Shown here: positions 8,051-17,125 of the stretch, piece after piece | How positions within the stretch are numbered: the first letter of the stretch is position 1 | Layout of the letters: each line of letters opens with the position of its first letter | Origin: Frigoribacterium sp. PhB24 | GTDB taxonomy: Bacteria > Actinomycetota > Actinomycetes > Actinomycetales > Microbacteriaceae | Length of the DNA stretch: 64,000 bases | Assembly (NCBI RefSeq): GCF_003755185.1 | Contig: NZ_RKIC01000015.1 | Coordinates: 158,957-222,956 of the forward strand | Direction: 5' to 3' | Made by a program: the position numbers and the translations under genes | The notes under the pieces: generated by a model | Databases searched by the model: none | What the model was told of the DNA's origin: nothing | Seen by the model: the letters and a program-made list of their open reading frames with translations, nothing else

Positions 8051-8506
8051 ATGCGTCGCGCCGTCCTCCTCCTGCTCACCCTCGTCTACCTCGCCGGGGT
8101 CGCCTGGATGACCCTGCGCCCCAGCGTCTACGACGCGAACACGGGGGCGCTGCTCTGGCGGGCGCTCGACGTGTTCGCCCGGCACGACGAGACCTCGTGG
8201 ATCACCTTCGCCCGGGTCGAGGCGGCCGCCAACGTGGCGATGTTCGTGCCGATGGGCATGTTCCCGGCGCTGCTGCTGCCCAAGCGGTTCTGGTGGGTCG
8301 GCATCCTGGTGGGCTTCGCCGCGACGGTGGGCATCGAGACCTACCAGGCGACGTACCTGTCGGCGACCCGCTTCTCCGACCCGCAGGACCTCGTGATGAA
8401 CACCCTCGGGGCGGCGATCGGCGCGGCCTTCGTCGGACTCGTGCTTCCCCGGCGGCGGCGGGGGCGGGCCCGATCACGACAGGGCTCGACGTCGCCCGTC
8501 TGGTAG
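8051..8506 (+). CDS. VanZ family membrane protein
   Basis: Predicted 151 residues. Opens with a membrane helix (LLLLTLVYLAGVAWMTLRP), has NVAMFVPMGMFPALL and GIETYQ followed by RFSDPQDLVMNTLGAAIG, the conserved VanZ pattern, and ends in a basic tail. VanZ homologues are linked to low-level teicoplanin resistance and envelope effects; here no van genes are nearby, so a specific role cannot be given. The ATG is chosen because it begins just before the first helix and lies 6 nt after a CACCAT -10-like hexamer. Confidence 0.85.
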   Translation: MRRAVLLLLTLVYLAGVAWMTLRPSVYDANTGALLWRALDVFARHDETSWITFARVEAAANVAMFVPMGMFPALLLPKRFWWVGILVGFAATVGIETYQATYLSATRFSDPQDLVMNTLGAAIGAAFVGLVLPRRRRGRARSRQGSTSPVW

Positions 8507-8599
8507 GCTCCTCAGGTTGCCGTCTGAACGGCCGCGGAGAAAGAGAGCTCGCACATCCGGTGACGAGCACCGCGCAACGAACTGAAAGGGGATCCATCC

Positions 8600-8869
8600 A
8601 TGGCACTCGCACCTGACGTCAAGACCCGGATCATCGAAGAATACGCGACCCACCCCGGCGACACCGGATCCCCCGAGGTCCAGATCGCCGTGATGACGCA
8701 GCGCATCCTCGACCTCACCGAGCACCTCAAAGAGCACAAGCACGACCACCACTCGCGTCGTGGTCTGCTGCTGCTCGTCGGCCAGCGCCGTCGCCTCCTG
8801 GGCTACCTGTCCAGGGTCGACATCGAGCGCTACCGTACGCTCATCGGTCGTCTCGGCCTGCGCCGCTAG
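8600..8869 (+). CDS. rpsO: 30S ribosomal protein S15
   Basis: Predicted 89 residues, the family's standard length. [19 protein letters not shown] and [11 protein letters not shown] are the conserved 16S rRNA-binding blocks. Shine-Dalgarno GAAAGGGG precedes the ATG. TAGGCT at 8504-8509, overlapping the VanZ stop, is a plausible -10 giving a leader of about 84 nt, room for the S15 autoregulatory structure known in other bacteria (not demonstrated here). pnp, its usual neighbour, is displaced by an opposite-strand gene. Confidence 0.97.
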   Translation: MALAPDVKTRIIEEYATHPGDTGSPEVQIAVMTQRILDLTEHLKEHKHDHHSRRGLLLLVGQRRRLLGYLSRVDIERYRTLIGRLGLRR

Positions 8870-8895
8870 TCTTCGCGCTCCGGCACGTCTCGACG

Positions 8896-8948
8896 ACGGC
8901 CCCCTCGGCACGCAGCTCCGGCTGCCGCCGAGGGGGCCGTTCTCTCGT
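8896..8948. terminator. Terminator between rpsO and the transglycosylase gene
   Basis: Perfect 14-bp stem, arms 8896-8909 and 8927-8940, followed by TCTCTCGTT. The 17-base loop contains a further GCAGC/GCTGC hairpin. Position between convergent genes suggests it serves both, with the T-rich side facing rpsO. Confidence 0.8.
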
Positions 8949-8990
8949 TCCCGTCGGTCGGTGGCTGCCTCCCGATCGACGCGTCGGGGC

Positions 8991-10235
8991 TCAGTACCAG
9001 TTGTTCGCGACCGAGTGCGCCCACGCGGCGCACATCGTGCCGTAGCGGCCCTGGATGTAGCCGATGCCCCAGTTCACCTGGGTGCGGTAGTTCGTCTGCC
9101 AGTCGAGGCCGCTCGAGGCCATCTTGTTGCCGGGCAGGGCCTGGGGGATCCCGTAGGCGCCGCCCGACGGGTTGGTCGCGTTGGTGCGCCAGCCGGACTC
9201 CTTGTTCCAGAGCTGGACGAGGCAGGTGTACTCGGCGCCGCTGCCGACCTTCGTCGCGGCGTAGGCCTTGGCGCCGGCCGGATCGTTGACGGCACCGACC
9301 GGGGGAGTCGCGCCCCCACCGCCCGTGCCCGTGCCACCCGAGCCTCCGCTGCCGGCCACGGGTGCCGTGCCCCCGGACGATCCGCCGCCCCCGGACGAGC
9401 CGGAGGGTCTCTTCGCGGCGGCCGCGGCCTGCGCCTTCGCCGCCGCCTGCTGTGCGGCGTAGGCCTGCTGCGCGGCGACCCCGGCTCGGTACTGCTGTTC
9501 GAGCTCGGCCGTCGAGTCCTTGAGCGCGGCGAGCTGGGCGTAGAGATCGCTCGACCGCTGCGTGGCGCTCGTGACCTCGGCGTCGGCGCTCGCCTGGGCG
9601 GCGGCCGCCTCGTCGGCGGTGGCCTGTGCGTCCTTCGCCAAGGCGTCGCGCCGGTCGGCGGCCGTCGCCGCTTGTTCGCTGAGTGACGACACCGTGTTGC
9701 TCGCCGTGGTGGCGTCGGCCAGCACGGTCTGCCAGCGGTCGCCGAGCTGCGTCAGCGAGCCCAGCTGATAGAGCGCGGCCCCGGGATCGGGCGACGTGAA
9801 GAGGTCGGTGCCCATGGTTCGCGTGCCCCCGGTGCGGAACAGGCTGCCGGCCAGCTGGCCGGCCTCCTGCTTCGCCGTGTCGGCGGAGGCCCGGGCACGC
9901 GCGGCGTCGGCGGCGAGTTCGTCCGCCCGCTGCGAGGCGGCCGCCAGGTCGGCCTGCGCCGTCGCGTTGGCCTGGTCGGCCGACACGGCCTCGTCGCTGC
10001 GGTCGGAGGCGGCCTTCTCGAGGCTGTCGAGCGACGCGTCGATCAGGTCGACCTGCGCCTGGGTCGCCGCGGCGTTCCCCTTCGCGGCCTCGACCTGGGC
10101 CCAGGTCGGGTACCCGGCGGCGGACGCCACGGACGGCGCCACGAGCGTCGTCAGGACGAGAGCCAAGGAGGCGCCGGTCGCCACCGCGAGGCGGCTCGCG
10201 CGACGATCCCGGCCGGATCTGTCGTGAGCACGCAT
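8991..10235 (-). CDS. Secreted coiled-coil protein with lytic transglycosylase-like domain
   Basis: Predicted 414 residues: signal peptide ending VASA (about residue 40), a long Ala-rich coiled coil (about 45-290), a Gly/Ser/Thr linker (about 290-325) and a C-terminal SLT/Rpf-like domain with the probable catalytic Glu in NKESGW (E346), followed by NPSGGAYGIPQALPG and the terminal WAHSVANNWY. Expected to act on peptidoglycan outside the cell. The ATG at 10235 was preferred to an upstream GTG because a TAGGGT -10 (10248-10243) ends exactly 7 nt before it. The gene lies between rpsO and pnp on the opposite strand. Confidence 0.85.
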   Translation of the reverse strand: MRAHDRSGRDRRASRLAVATGASLALVLTTLVAPSVASAAGYPTWAQVEAAKGNAAATQAQVDLIDASLDSLEKAASDRSDEAVSADQANATAQADLAAASQRADELAADAARARASADTAKQEAGQLAGSLFRTGGTRTMGTDLFTSPDPGAALYQLGSLTQLGDRWQTVLADATTASNTVSSLSEQAATAADRRDALAKDAQATADEAAAAQASADAEVTSATQRSSDLYAQLAALKDSTAELEQQYRAGVAAQQAYAAQQAAAKAQAAAAAKRPSGSSGGGGSSGGTAPVAGSGGSGGTGTGGGGATPPVGAVNDPAGAKAYAATKVGSGAEYTCLVQLWNKESGWRTNATNPSGGAYGIPQALPGNKMASSGLDWQTNYRTQVNWGIGYIQGRYGTMCAAWAHSVANNWY

Positions 10236-10574
10236 GACGACGACCCTAACGCCGTCCACCCGGCACCGCGCCTCCCCGTCCGGGCGACACCCGCCGAACG
10301 CACCCCGGCCGGAAGGGTGCGAGTGCTAGGATCACGCTCGGAGCAGGCCGGTACGGCTGCTGGTCACCGGTGGTGACAGGCGGAATGCCCCGACCGACGC
10401 CGAGCGTCCGGGTCGGGTGCGGGGTCCGACCGTTTCTACTGTTGGCCAGACGTGCCACCGCCTCCGTCGCGTTGTTGCACGTGCATGTCGCCATGCCGTC
10501 CACGCCGCCCGCTCCCGGTACACATCGATGCCCACACGGGGCCTCGATGCAAAACAAAGAGGAGTAGCCCCCAC
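10236..10574 (+). promoter_or_regulatory. pnp promoter and long structured leader
   Basis: No gene is visible here. TAGGAT (10327-10332) is a likely -10, giving a leader near 236 nt; TACTGT (10437-10442) is a weaker alternative. Hairpins: GTCACC/GGTGAC (10363-10377); a compound stem CGACC/GGTCG (10391-10395 with 10411-10415) enclosing GACGC/GCGTC; and a competing stem GGTCGG/CCGACC (10411-10416 with 10426-10431) followed by GTTTCT. The last two share bases 10411-10415 and cannot form together. The Shine-Dalgarno AAGAGGAG is close to the pnp ATG. Confidence 0.5.
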
Positions 10575-12848
10575 ATGGAGGGTCCAGAGATCAAGTTCGG
10601 CGAAGCCGTCCTCGACAACGGCAAGTTCGGCAAGCGCACCATCCGATTCGAGACCGGTCGTCTCGCCCAGCAGGCTCAGGGAGCCGTCGCTGCCTACCTC
10701 GACGAAGACACCATGCTTCTGTCGGCCACGAGCGCCAGCAAGAAGCCGAAGGACAACTTCGACTTCTTCCCGCTCACCATCGACGTCGAAGAGCGTTCGT
10801 ACGCCGCGGGCAAGATCCCCGGCTCGTTCTTCCGTCGCGAGGGTCGCCCCTCGACCGAGGCCATCCTGGTCTGCCGTCTGATCGACCGGCCGCTCCGTCC
10901 CTCGTTCGTCGAGGGCCTGCGCAACGAGGTCCAGGTCGTCATCACGGTGCTCAGCATCGCCCCCGACGAGTTCTACGACGCCCTGGCGATCAACGCCGCC
11001 AGCGCCTCCACCCAGATCTCGGGTCTGCCGTTCTCCGGCCCCATCGCCGGTGTGCGCCTCGCCCTGATCGGTGACCAGTGGGTCGCCTTCCCCAAGGCCA
11101 GCCAGCTCGCCGACGCCGTCTTCGACCTGACCGTCGCGGGCCGTGTCGTCACCGACGCCGCCGGCAACGAGGACGTCGCGATCATGATGGTCGAGGCCGA
11201 GGCCACCGAGCACGCCTGGGGTCTCATCCAGGGCGGCGCCACCAAGCCCGACGAGGCCATCGTGGCCCAGGGGCTCGAGGCCGCCAAGCCCTTCCTCAAG
11301 CAGCTCGTCGACGCCCAGGCCGCCATGGCCGCGCAGGCCTCGAAAGAGATCGCCGACTACCCGGTCTTCCTGCCCTACACCGACGAGGTGCTCGAGGCCG
11401 TCACGGCCGCCGCCGGCACTGAGCTCGCCGAGGTCTACAAGATCGCCGGCAAGATCGAGCGCCAGGACGCCGACGACGCGCTGAAGTCCCGTGTCAAGGA
11501 CGCCATCGCCGCCAAGGTCGACGCGGGCGAGCTGCCCGACACGGCCCTCGGCCAGGTCGGCGCCGCCTACAAGTCGGCGACCAAGAAGGTCGTCCGCGAC
11601 CGCATCCTCACCGAGCAGATCCGCATGGACGGTCGCGGCCTCGCCGACATCCGTCCGCTCGACGCCGAGGTCCAGGTCATCCCGCGTGTGCACGGCTCCG
11701 CCATCTTCCAGCGCGGTGAGACCCAGATCATGGGCGTCACGACGCTGAACATGCTCAAGATGGAGCAGCAGATCGACTCGCTGAGCCCGGTCACCAAGAA
11801 GCGCTACCTGCACCACTACAACTTCCCGCCCTACTCGACCGGTGAGACCGGCCGTGTGGGTTCGCCGAAGCGTCGCGAGATCGGGCACGGCTTCCTCGCC
11901 GAGCGCGCCCTCGTGCCGGTGCTGCCCAGCCGCGACGAGTTCCCCTACGCCATCCGCCAGGTGTCCGAGGCCCTCGGCTCCAACGGTTCGACGTCGATGG
12001 GTTCGGTCTGCGCGTCGACCCTGTCGCTGCTCAACGCCGGTGTGCCCCTCAAGGCCCCGGTCGCCGGCATCGCCATGGGTCTCGTCTCCGACACGGTCGA
12101 CGGTCAGACCCGCTACGCGGCGCTGACCGACATCCTCGGCGCCGAGGACGCCCTGGGCGACATGGACTTCAAGGTGGCCGGCACGAGCGAGTTCGTCACG
12201 GCGATCCAGCTCGACACCAAGCTCGACGGTCTGCCGACCGCCGTGCTCGACGCCGCCCTCAAGCAGGCGAAGGAGGCGCGCACCGCCATCCTCGGTGTGC
12301 TGAACTCGGCGATCGACGCCCCCGACGAGATGGCCCCGACCGCGCCCCGCGTGATCTCGGTCCAGATCCCTCAGGACAAGATCGGCGAGCTGATCGGCCC
12401 CAAGGGCAAGACGATCAACGCCATCCAGGACGAGACCGGCGCCGACATCAGCATCGAAGAAGACGGCACCGTCTACATCGGCGCCGTCGACGGCCCGTCG
12501 GCCGAGGCTGCACGTGCCCAGGTCAACGCGATCGCCAACCCGACCAACCCCGAGATCGGCGAGCAGTTCCTCGGCACCGTCGTCAAGATCGCGTCGTTCG
12601 GTGCGTTCGTCTCGCTGCTCCCCGGCAAGGACGGCCTGCTGCACATCAGCGAGGTCCGTAAGCTCGCCGGCGGCAAGCGGGTCGAGAACGTCGAGGACGT
12701 CCTCGGCGTGGGCCAGAAGATCCTCGTCGAGATCACCAAGATCGACGACCGTGGCAAGCTCTCGCTCGCTCCGGTCGTGGCCGACGAGGCCGACACCGAC
12801 TCGAGCGGAGCGACCGAGCAGTCGACCGACGAGTCGGTCGACGCGTAG
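10575..12848 (+). CDS. pnp: Polyribonucleotide nucleotidyltransferase (PNPase)
   Basis: Predicted 757 residues; 3'-5' phosphorolytic exoribonuclease. Two RNase PH-like domains are recognisable ([21 protein letters not shown] in the first, SDLVSD-type [19 protein letters not shown] in the second), then a KH domain with GPKG near residues 606-610 and an S1 domain from about 664 ([21 protein letters not shown]), ending in an acidic Ser/Thr tail. The ATG follows AAGAGGAG; upstream in-frame starts run through the leader and are not family-like. One exact AGGAGGCGCG lies in the coding strand at 12271. Confidence 0.97.
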   Translation: MEGPEIKFGEAVLDNGKFGKRTIRFETGRLAQQAQGAVAAYLDEDTMLLSATSASKKPKDNFDFFPLTIDVEERSYAAGKIPGSFFRREGRPSTEAILVCRLIDRPLRPSFVEGLRNEVQVVITVLSIAPDEFYDALAINAASASTQISGLPFSGPIAGVRLALIGDQWVAFPKASQLADAVFDLTVAGRVVTDAAGNEDVAIMMVEAEATEHAWGLIQGGATKPDEAIVAQGLEAAKPFLKQLVDAQAAMAAQASKEIADYPVFLPYTDEVLEAVTAAAGTELAEVYKIAGKIERQDADDALKSRVKDAIAAKVDAGELPDTALGQVGAAYKSATKKVVRDRILTEQIRMDGRGLADIRPLDAEVQVIPRVHGSAIFQRGETQIMGVTTLNMLKMEQQIDSLSPVTKKRYLHHYNFPPYSTGETGRVGSPKRREIGHGFLAERALVPVLPSRDEFPYAIRQVSEALGSNGSTSMGSVCASTLSLLNAGVPLKAPVAGIAMGLVSDTVDGQTRYAALTDILGAEDALGDMDFKVAGTSEFVTAIQLDTKLDGLPTAVLDAALKQAKEARTAILGVLNSAIDAPDEMAPTAPRVISVQIPQDKIGELIGPKGKTINAIQDETGADISIEEDGTVYIGAVDGPSAEAARAQVNAIANPTNPEIGEQFLGTVVKIASFGAFVSLLPGKDGLLHISEVRKLAGGKRVENVEDVLGVGQKILVEITKIDDRGKLSLAPVVADEADTDSSGATEQSTDESVDA

Positions 12849-12860
12849 TCACCACGTCAC

Positions 12861-12905
12861 GAAGGGCCCGCTCCGACCTCGGTCGGGGCGGGCCCTTCGC
12901 CGTCG
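12861..12905 (+). terminator. Terminator of pnp
   Basis: Eighteen-base arms 12861-12878 and 12881-12898, complementary apart from one G-U pair, with a very tight turn; the core is GAAGGGCCCGC/GCGGGCCCTTC. No strong T run follows. Confidence 0.75.
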
Positions 12906-12936
12906 ACGCGTCCTCTCCGGGGGGAGCGGACCGACG

Positions 12937-12946
12937 AGGAGGCGCG
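12937..12946 (+). repeat. AGGAGGCGCG word, single copy
   Basis: Exact copy between pnp and the aldo/keto reductase gene, not part of a visible hairpin, about 70 bases before a TATTCT -10 (13018-13023). Confidence 0.6.
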
Positions 12947-13099
12947 ACTCGCGGATCGGGGCGGCGACACGGCGTAACGATTGGGTGCGGCGGCGCGGGA
13001 AACCGGTCGTGGGGTCGTATTCTTGACGGTGGAGGGCGAACCATACCCCATGCGGTCGTACAGAGACGCATCGGGGGTTCGCGACGAGAAGGGGACGGC

Positions 13100-14149
13100 G
13101 TGACCGAGACGACGGCGGAGCTCGCCCGTTCAGCCACGTCCGACTTCGCCGCTGCTGCCGCCGTCGCGGCGGCCGCGGCCCGTGCCTCGGCCGCTCAGCC
13201 CACCGTGCCCGTCGACCTCGGCATCATCCAGCCGCGCCGGCGTCTCGGCCTGTCCGACCTCAAGGTCTTCCCCCTGGCGCTCGGCGGCAACGTCTTCGGT
13301 TGGACGGCCGACCAGGCCGAGACCACCTCGGTGCTCGACGCCTATTTCGACCTCGGGGGCAACTTCGTCGACACCGCCGACTCGTACGCAGGCGGCCGCA
13401 GCGAGATCATGATCGGCTCGTGGATGCGCACTCGTCGATCACGCGACGACATGGTCGTGTCCACCAAGGTGGGCAAGAGCGCCGACAACCCCGGTCTGAC
13501 CCCGCGGGCGATCGAGCGGGCCGTCGACGCCTCGCTCGAACGTCTCGGCACCGACCGCATCGACCTGTTGTACCTCCACGTGGACGACACCGAGGTGGCG
13601 TTCGAGCGCACGCTCCTGGCGGTCGACCATCTGATCAGGGTCGGGAAGGTCCGCTGGTTCGGGGGGTCCCACCACTCGGGCAACCGTCTCTACGAGGCGC
13701 GCATCGCCGCGGGCATGCTCGGCATCGCCCCGATGGTGGCGCTGCAGAACCAGTACAACCTGCTCGACCGCGTCGAGTACGAGAAGGGCCTGTCACACGT
13801 CGCCGCGCAGCAGCGCCTCGCGGTGATGCCGCGCTTCGCCCTCGCCAGCGGATTCCTCACGGGCAAGTACCGTTCGCGCTCCGACTTCGCGCACAGCCCC
13901 CGACGTCGTGTGCTGGCGAAGTACCTGTCCAAGAGAGGGCTGAAGGTCGTGCACGAGCTCGACCGCATCGCGTCCGTCCACGAGGTCTCGAGCGGCGCCA
14001 TCGCGCTCGCGTGGTTGCTCGCCAAGCCGAACGTCGTCGCGCCGGTGGCCAGTGCCACGAACGCGAAGCAGGTCTACGAGCTCGCGCAGGCCGCGCGGGT
14101 CCAGCTCACGCGCAACCAGGTGCTCGACCTCGATCGCGCCTCCGCCTGA
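13100..14149 (+). CDS. Aldo/keto reductase with Ala-rich N-terminal extension
   Basis: Predicted 349 residues. After an Ala-rich extension of about 40 residues the AKR barrel begins with RRLGLSDLKVFPLALGGNVFG. Catalytic residues are visible: Asp/Tyr in NFVDTADSYAGGRSE, Lys in STKVGKS and a His in YLHVDD. Resembles YhdN/AKR11-type oxidoreductases; substrate unknown. GTG start follows GGGGACGGC. TATTCT at 13018-13023 is a likely -10, leaving a leader near 70 nt. It converges with the TetR regulator; together they interrupt the usual pnp-M16 peptidase neighbourhood. Confidence 0.88.
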   Translation: MTETTAELARSATSDFAAAAAVAAAAARASAAQPTVPVDLGIIQPRRRLGLSDLKVFPLALGGNVFGWTADQAETTSVLDAYFDLGGNFVDTADSYAGGRSEIMIGSWMRTRRSRDDMVVSTKVGKSADNPGLTPRAIERAVDASLERLGTDRIDLLYLHVDDTEVAFERTLLAVDHLIRVGKVRWFGGSHHSGNRLYEARIAAGMLGIAPMVALQNQYNLLDRVEYEKGLSHVAAQQRLAVMPRFALASGFLTGKYRSRSDFAHSPRRRVLAKYLSKRGLKVVHELDRIASVHEVSSGAIALAWLLAKPNVVAPVASATNAKQVYELAQAARVQLTRNQVLDLDRASA

Positions 14150-14242
14150 CCGCTGGTCGAGGCGCCTGCCTCGTGACCTGCCGCCGACCGGACGACACCG
14201 ACCCGGTCGTGTGTTCCGTGTCCGATGCGGTCACCCGGTGGC

Positions 14243-14857
14243 TCAGGCGGCGAGGAGTCGTTCGGCCGTGCGACGCAGGGACGCCGCAGAGGCGATGGCG
14301 TCGCCGGCGTACGCGCCCATCTGGGCGCCGTCGAGGGCGAGCACGAGATCGTCGGCGGCGTCGCCCGGCATGGGGTGACCCGCCGCCTTGAAGAGGGCGA
14401 CGATCTCGCCCGTCAGCCACTCATGGTGCTCGGAGATGGCGAGGCGCACGGGGTGGGTCGGGTCACTGAACTCGGACGCCGCGTTCGCGAAGGCCGAACC
14501 TCGGAACGACACCGATTGCAGCCGACCGACGACGGCGTCGAGGTAGGCCTCGAGGGTCGCGCGACCCCCGTCGTGGGCTTCGGTCAGGGCAGCCAGCTCG
14601 GCGGCCTCGAGGTCGTGGCGACCGCTGAGGTACTCGAGGACGAGAGTGTCCTTCGCGCCGAAGTGCTTGTAGAACGTCGCCTTGGTCACCGACGACTCGG
14701 CGATCAGGCGGTCGACACCCACCACGCGGACTCCCTCGTCGTAGAAGAGACGATCGGCGGTCGTGAGGACCCTGGACCGAGCACCGGGAAGAGGCGAATC
14801 GGCGCGAGGCCGGCCAGGGAGACGCTGGACGGCCGGTTGGGGGGAATCGACCGTCAC
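14243..14857 (-). CDS. TetR family transcriptional regulator
   Basis: Predicted 204 residues. N-terminal helix-turn-helix at about residues 28-72 (ADRLFYDEGVRVVGVDRLIAE, VTKATFYKHFGAKDTLV), C-terminal ligand domain of the TetR_C type. A perfect 13-bp inverted repeat lies about 145 bp upstream and spans the -35 position of a TAGTGT -10 (14992-14987, minus strand), so it probably represses itself through that site. Neighbours that could be controlled are the convergent aldo/keto reductase and the divergent M16 peptidase; the ligand is unknown. Confidence 0.9.
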   Translation of the reverse strand: MTVDSPQPAVQRLPGRPRADSPLPGARSRVLTTADRLFYDEGVRVVGVDRLIAESSVTKATFYKHFGAKDTLVLEYLSGRHDLEAAELAALTEAHDGGRATLEAYLDAVVGRLQSVSFRGSAFANAASEFSDPTHPVRLAISEHHEWLTGEIVALFKAAGHPMPGDAADDLVLALDGAQMGAYAGDAIASAASLRRTAERLLAA

Positions 14858-15110
14858 AGCGTGGCTCCTTGGGACGTCTCGGCTTGAAGCCGCGTGGGGG
14901 GACGCGCGCTCCGGACCTTCTGACGACGTCCGACCAGCCGCCGACGACGACCGTCAGGGGGGATGGAGTCGACGTCGGTTGATCCACACTAACACCGATG
15001 AGGACAAACAGAGTGGTCTGTTTGTCCTCCTGATCGTCCCCCAGTTCGGGTGGCAGGCGTGTCGAGCGACTCACGGACGGTTGCAGGAGAGGTCGCCTAG
15101 GCTCGACGTG
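14858..15110. promoter_or_regulatory. tetR / M16 peptidase intergenic region
   Basis: Divergent control region without a gene. Minus-strand TAGTGT (14992-14987) is the probable tetR -10, implying a leader of about 120 nt. Plus-strand TAGGCT (15098-15103) serves the M16 gene. The palindromic operator lies between them, nearer the tetR promoter. Confidence 0.6.
15000..15029. promoter_or_regulatory. Palindromic operator, probable TetR-regulator site
   Basis: Perfect inverted repeat: left arm GAGGACAAACAGA (15000-15012), spacer GTGG, right arm TCTGTTTGTCCTC (15017-15029). The central AAACAGA/TCTGTTT resembles operators of TetR-family proteins. It overlaps the -35 position of the tetR promoter, which fits autorepression. 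Confidence 0.8.
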
Positions 15111-16469
15111 ATGAACGGCCCTGTCTCCTTCCCCCTCGACGAGGTCGAGATCTCCTTCCGCGCCACGGGCGACGCGCTCGTGAGGCGCACCGTGCTGCCC
15201 TCCGGCGTCCGAGTGCTCAGCGAGCGCATGCCCGGGGCTCGCAGCGCGACCATCGGTCTCTGGGTGGCGGTCGGTTCTCGCGACGAGTCCGACGCCGACC
15301 GGGGCTCGACGCACTTCCTCGAGCACCTCCTGTTCAAAGGCACGTCGACACGCTCCGCCCTCGACATCGCGGTGTCGTTCGAATCGGTGGGCGGCGAGCA
15401 CAACGCCGCGACCGCCAAGGAGTACACCTGCTACTACGCCCGGGTTCGCGACGTCGACCTCGACGACGCGATCGACGTGCTGACCGACATGGTGACCTCG
15501 TCGACCCTCGACCCGGTGGAGTTCGAGACCGAGCGCGGGGTGATCCTCGAAGAGCTCGCCATGGCCGACGACGATCCCGCCGACATGGCCGGTGAACGCC
15601 TCTTCGAGTCGGTCTTCGGCGACCACCCGCTCGGGCGTCCGATCGGTGGATCGCCCGACAGCATCCGCGCCGCGACCCGCGACGACGTCGACCGGCACTA
15701 CCGGGCGAACTACCGCCCCCAAGACCTCGTCGTGTCGATCGCCGGCGCCGTCGACCACGAGCGTGCCCTCGGCCGGTTGACGGCGGCACTCGACCGGGCC
15801 GGATGGCCCACCGTCGCGGCGGCACCCGTGCCTCGTCGCGACGACACGGCCGTCGACCTCGTCGCCGGTGAACCGCTGCAGGTGATCCGGCGCCCCCTCG
15901 AGCAGGCCACCGTGCTCCTCGGCCTGCCGGGCATCTCCGTCGGTGACGATCGCCGACCCGTCCTGGCCGTGCTGAACTCGGTGCTCGGCGGTGGCATGTC
16001 GTCCCGCCTCTTCCAAGAGGTCCGTGAACGCCGCGGGCTCGCCTATTCGGTCTACTCGTTCGCCCCGAGCTACTCGGACGCCGGTCTGTTCGGGCTCTAC
16101 GCGGGGTGCACTCCCGCCAACGCCGGTGACGTCGCGCGTCTCATGCTCGACGAGCTCGCCGGTCTCGCGACCGACGGAATCACCGACGACGAGCGTCGCC
16201 GGGCCCTCGGCCAGCTCGGAGGCGCTGCGGCGCTCGCCCTCGAGGACAGCGACACCCGCATGAACCGCCTCGGCCGAGCCGAGATCACGACAGGAGAATT
16301 CGTCGATCTCGACACGTCCCTCGGTCGCGTCGAGGCGGTCACGTCCGACGACGTGCGGACGTTGGCGGCACGACTCCTCTCCGGCCCGCTGTCGACCGTG
16401 GTCGTCGGCGAGGTCGACGAGACGACCTTCCCCGTCCCGACGACGACGTCGGGAGCGATCCCTCGATGA
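15111..16469 (+). CDS. M16 family zinc peptidase (processing peptidase type)
   Basis: Predicted 452 residues. Inverted zinc motif HFLEH at residues 68-72 with downstream Glu in ERGVILEELAM; the glycine-rich LNSVLGGGMSSRLFQEVRE and RGLAYSVYSF of the C-terminal half are typical of mitochondrial-processing-peptidase-like M16B proteins. TAGGCT (15098-15103) ends 7 nt before the ATG, so GTG 15108 is less likely and the mRNA is probably leaderless. The next gene overlaps by ATGA. In relatives this gene usually follows pnp directly; here two genes separate them. Confidence 0.93.
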   Translation: MNGPVSFPLDEVEISFRATGDALVRRTVLPSGVRVLSERMPGARSATIGLWVAVGSRDESDADRGSTHFLEHLLFKGTSTRSALDIAVSFESVGGEHNAATAKEYTCYYARVRDVDLDDAIDVLTDMVTSSTLDPVEFETERGVILEELAMADDDPADMAGERLFESVFGDHPLGRPIGGSPDSIRAATRDDVDRHYRANYRPQDLVVSIAGAVDHERALGRLTAALDRAGWPTVAAAPVPRRDDTAVDLVAGEPLQVIRRPLEQATVLLGLPGISVGDDRRPVLAVLNSVLGGGMSSRLFQEVRERRGLAYSVYSFAPSYSDAGLFGLYAGCTPANAGDVARLMLDELAGLATDGITDDERRRALGQLGGAAALALEDSDTRMNRLGRAEITTGEFVDLDTSLGRVEAVTSDDVRTLAARLLSGPLSTVVVGEVDETTFPVPTTTSGAIPR

Positions 16470-17086
16470 ACCAGGAGACGACGGTGTCCCACTACCTCTA
16501 CCTCGTCCGGCACGGCGAACAGCAGGACGCCGAGCACGGGCTGCCCGACGGTCCCCTCAGCGAACGGGGCAAGCGCCAGGTGCGCCTCCTCGCCGAGCGC
16601 CTCGGAGGCGTCCCGTTCGACGCGGCCTGGCACTCGCCGCTCGAGCGTGCCGAAGAGACGGCCGCCATCATGACCGAGCGCATGCCGGCTCTCGAGTCAC
16701 AACCCTCGACCCTGTTGTTCGACTGCGTCCCGTCCGGGCCGACGCCCGACATGCCGTCGTCCTACAAACCGTTCTTCGGCGGTGTGACCGACGAGCAGAT
16801 CGAGGCCGGACAGGCGCAGATGGCCGACGCGGTCGCCGAGTGGCTCACCCCGGCCAGGGAGGACCGCCACGACCTGCTCATCACGCACAACTTCGTCATC
16901 GGCTGGTTCGTGCGCGAGGTGTTCGGCGCACCCGATTGGCGATGGATGGGCGTCAACCAGGCGAACGCCGGGTTGACGATCATCCGGGTGCGATCGGCGA
17001 AGCCGCCCGAGCTGGTGACGCACAACGACCTCGGCCACCTCCCGGTCGAGCTCCGCACCGGGTTGCCCGTCGAACAGCCCTTCTGA
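16466..17086 (+). CDS. Histidine phosphatase family protein
   Basis: Predicted 206 residues. LVRHGEQ with the phospho-accepting His at residue 16, HSPLERAEETA and the second catalytic His in LLITHNFVIG define the phosphoglycerate mutase-like branch 1 superfamily. Start overlaps the stop of the M16 gene (ATGA), so the two are coupled. Substrate cannot be read from the sequence. Confidence 0.92.
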   Translation: MNQETTVSHYLYLVRHGEQQDAEHGLPDGPLSERGKRQVRLLAERLGGVPFDAAWHSPLERAEETAAIMTERMPALESQPSTLLFDCVPSGPTPDMPSSYKPFFGGVTDEQIEAGQAQMADAVAEWLTPAREDRHDLLITHNFVIGWFVREVFGAPDWRWMGVNQANAGLTIIRVRSAKPPELVTHNDLGHLPVELRTGLPVEQPF

Positions 17087-17125
17087 TCCGTCGGGCCTTC
17101 GGGCCGCCCACGGTCGGGCCGTGCC

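Noticed and set aside
10332-12644. 770-codon minus-strand frame opposite pnp
   Set aside because: Antisense shadow of a fully conserved PNPase; no family features.
12997-13023. GGGAA ... CGTAT upstream of the aldo/keto reductase as a SigH-type stress promoter
   Set aside because: The spacing between the two elements is about 13 bases instead of the required 16-17.
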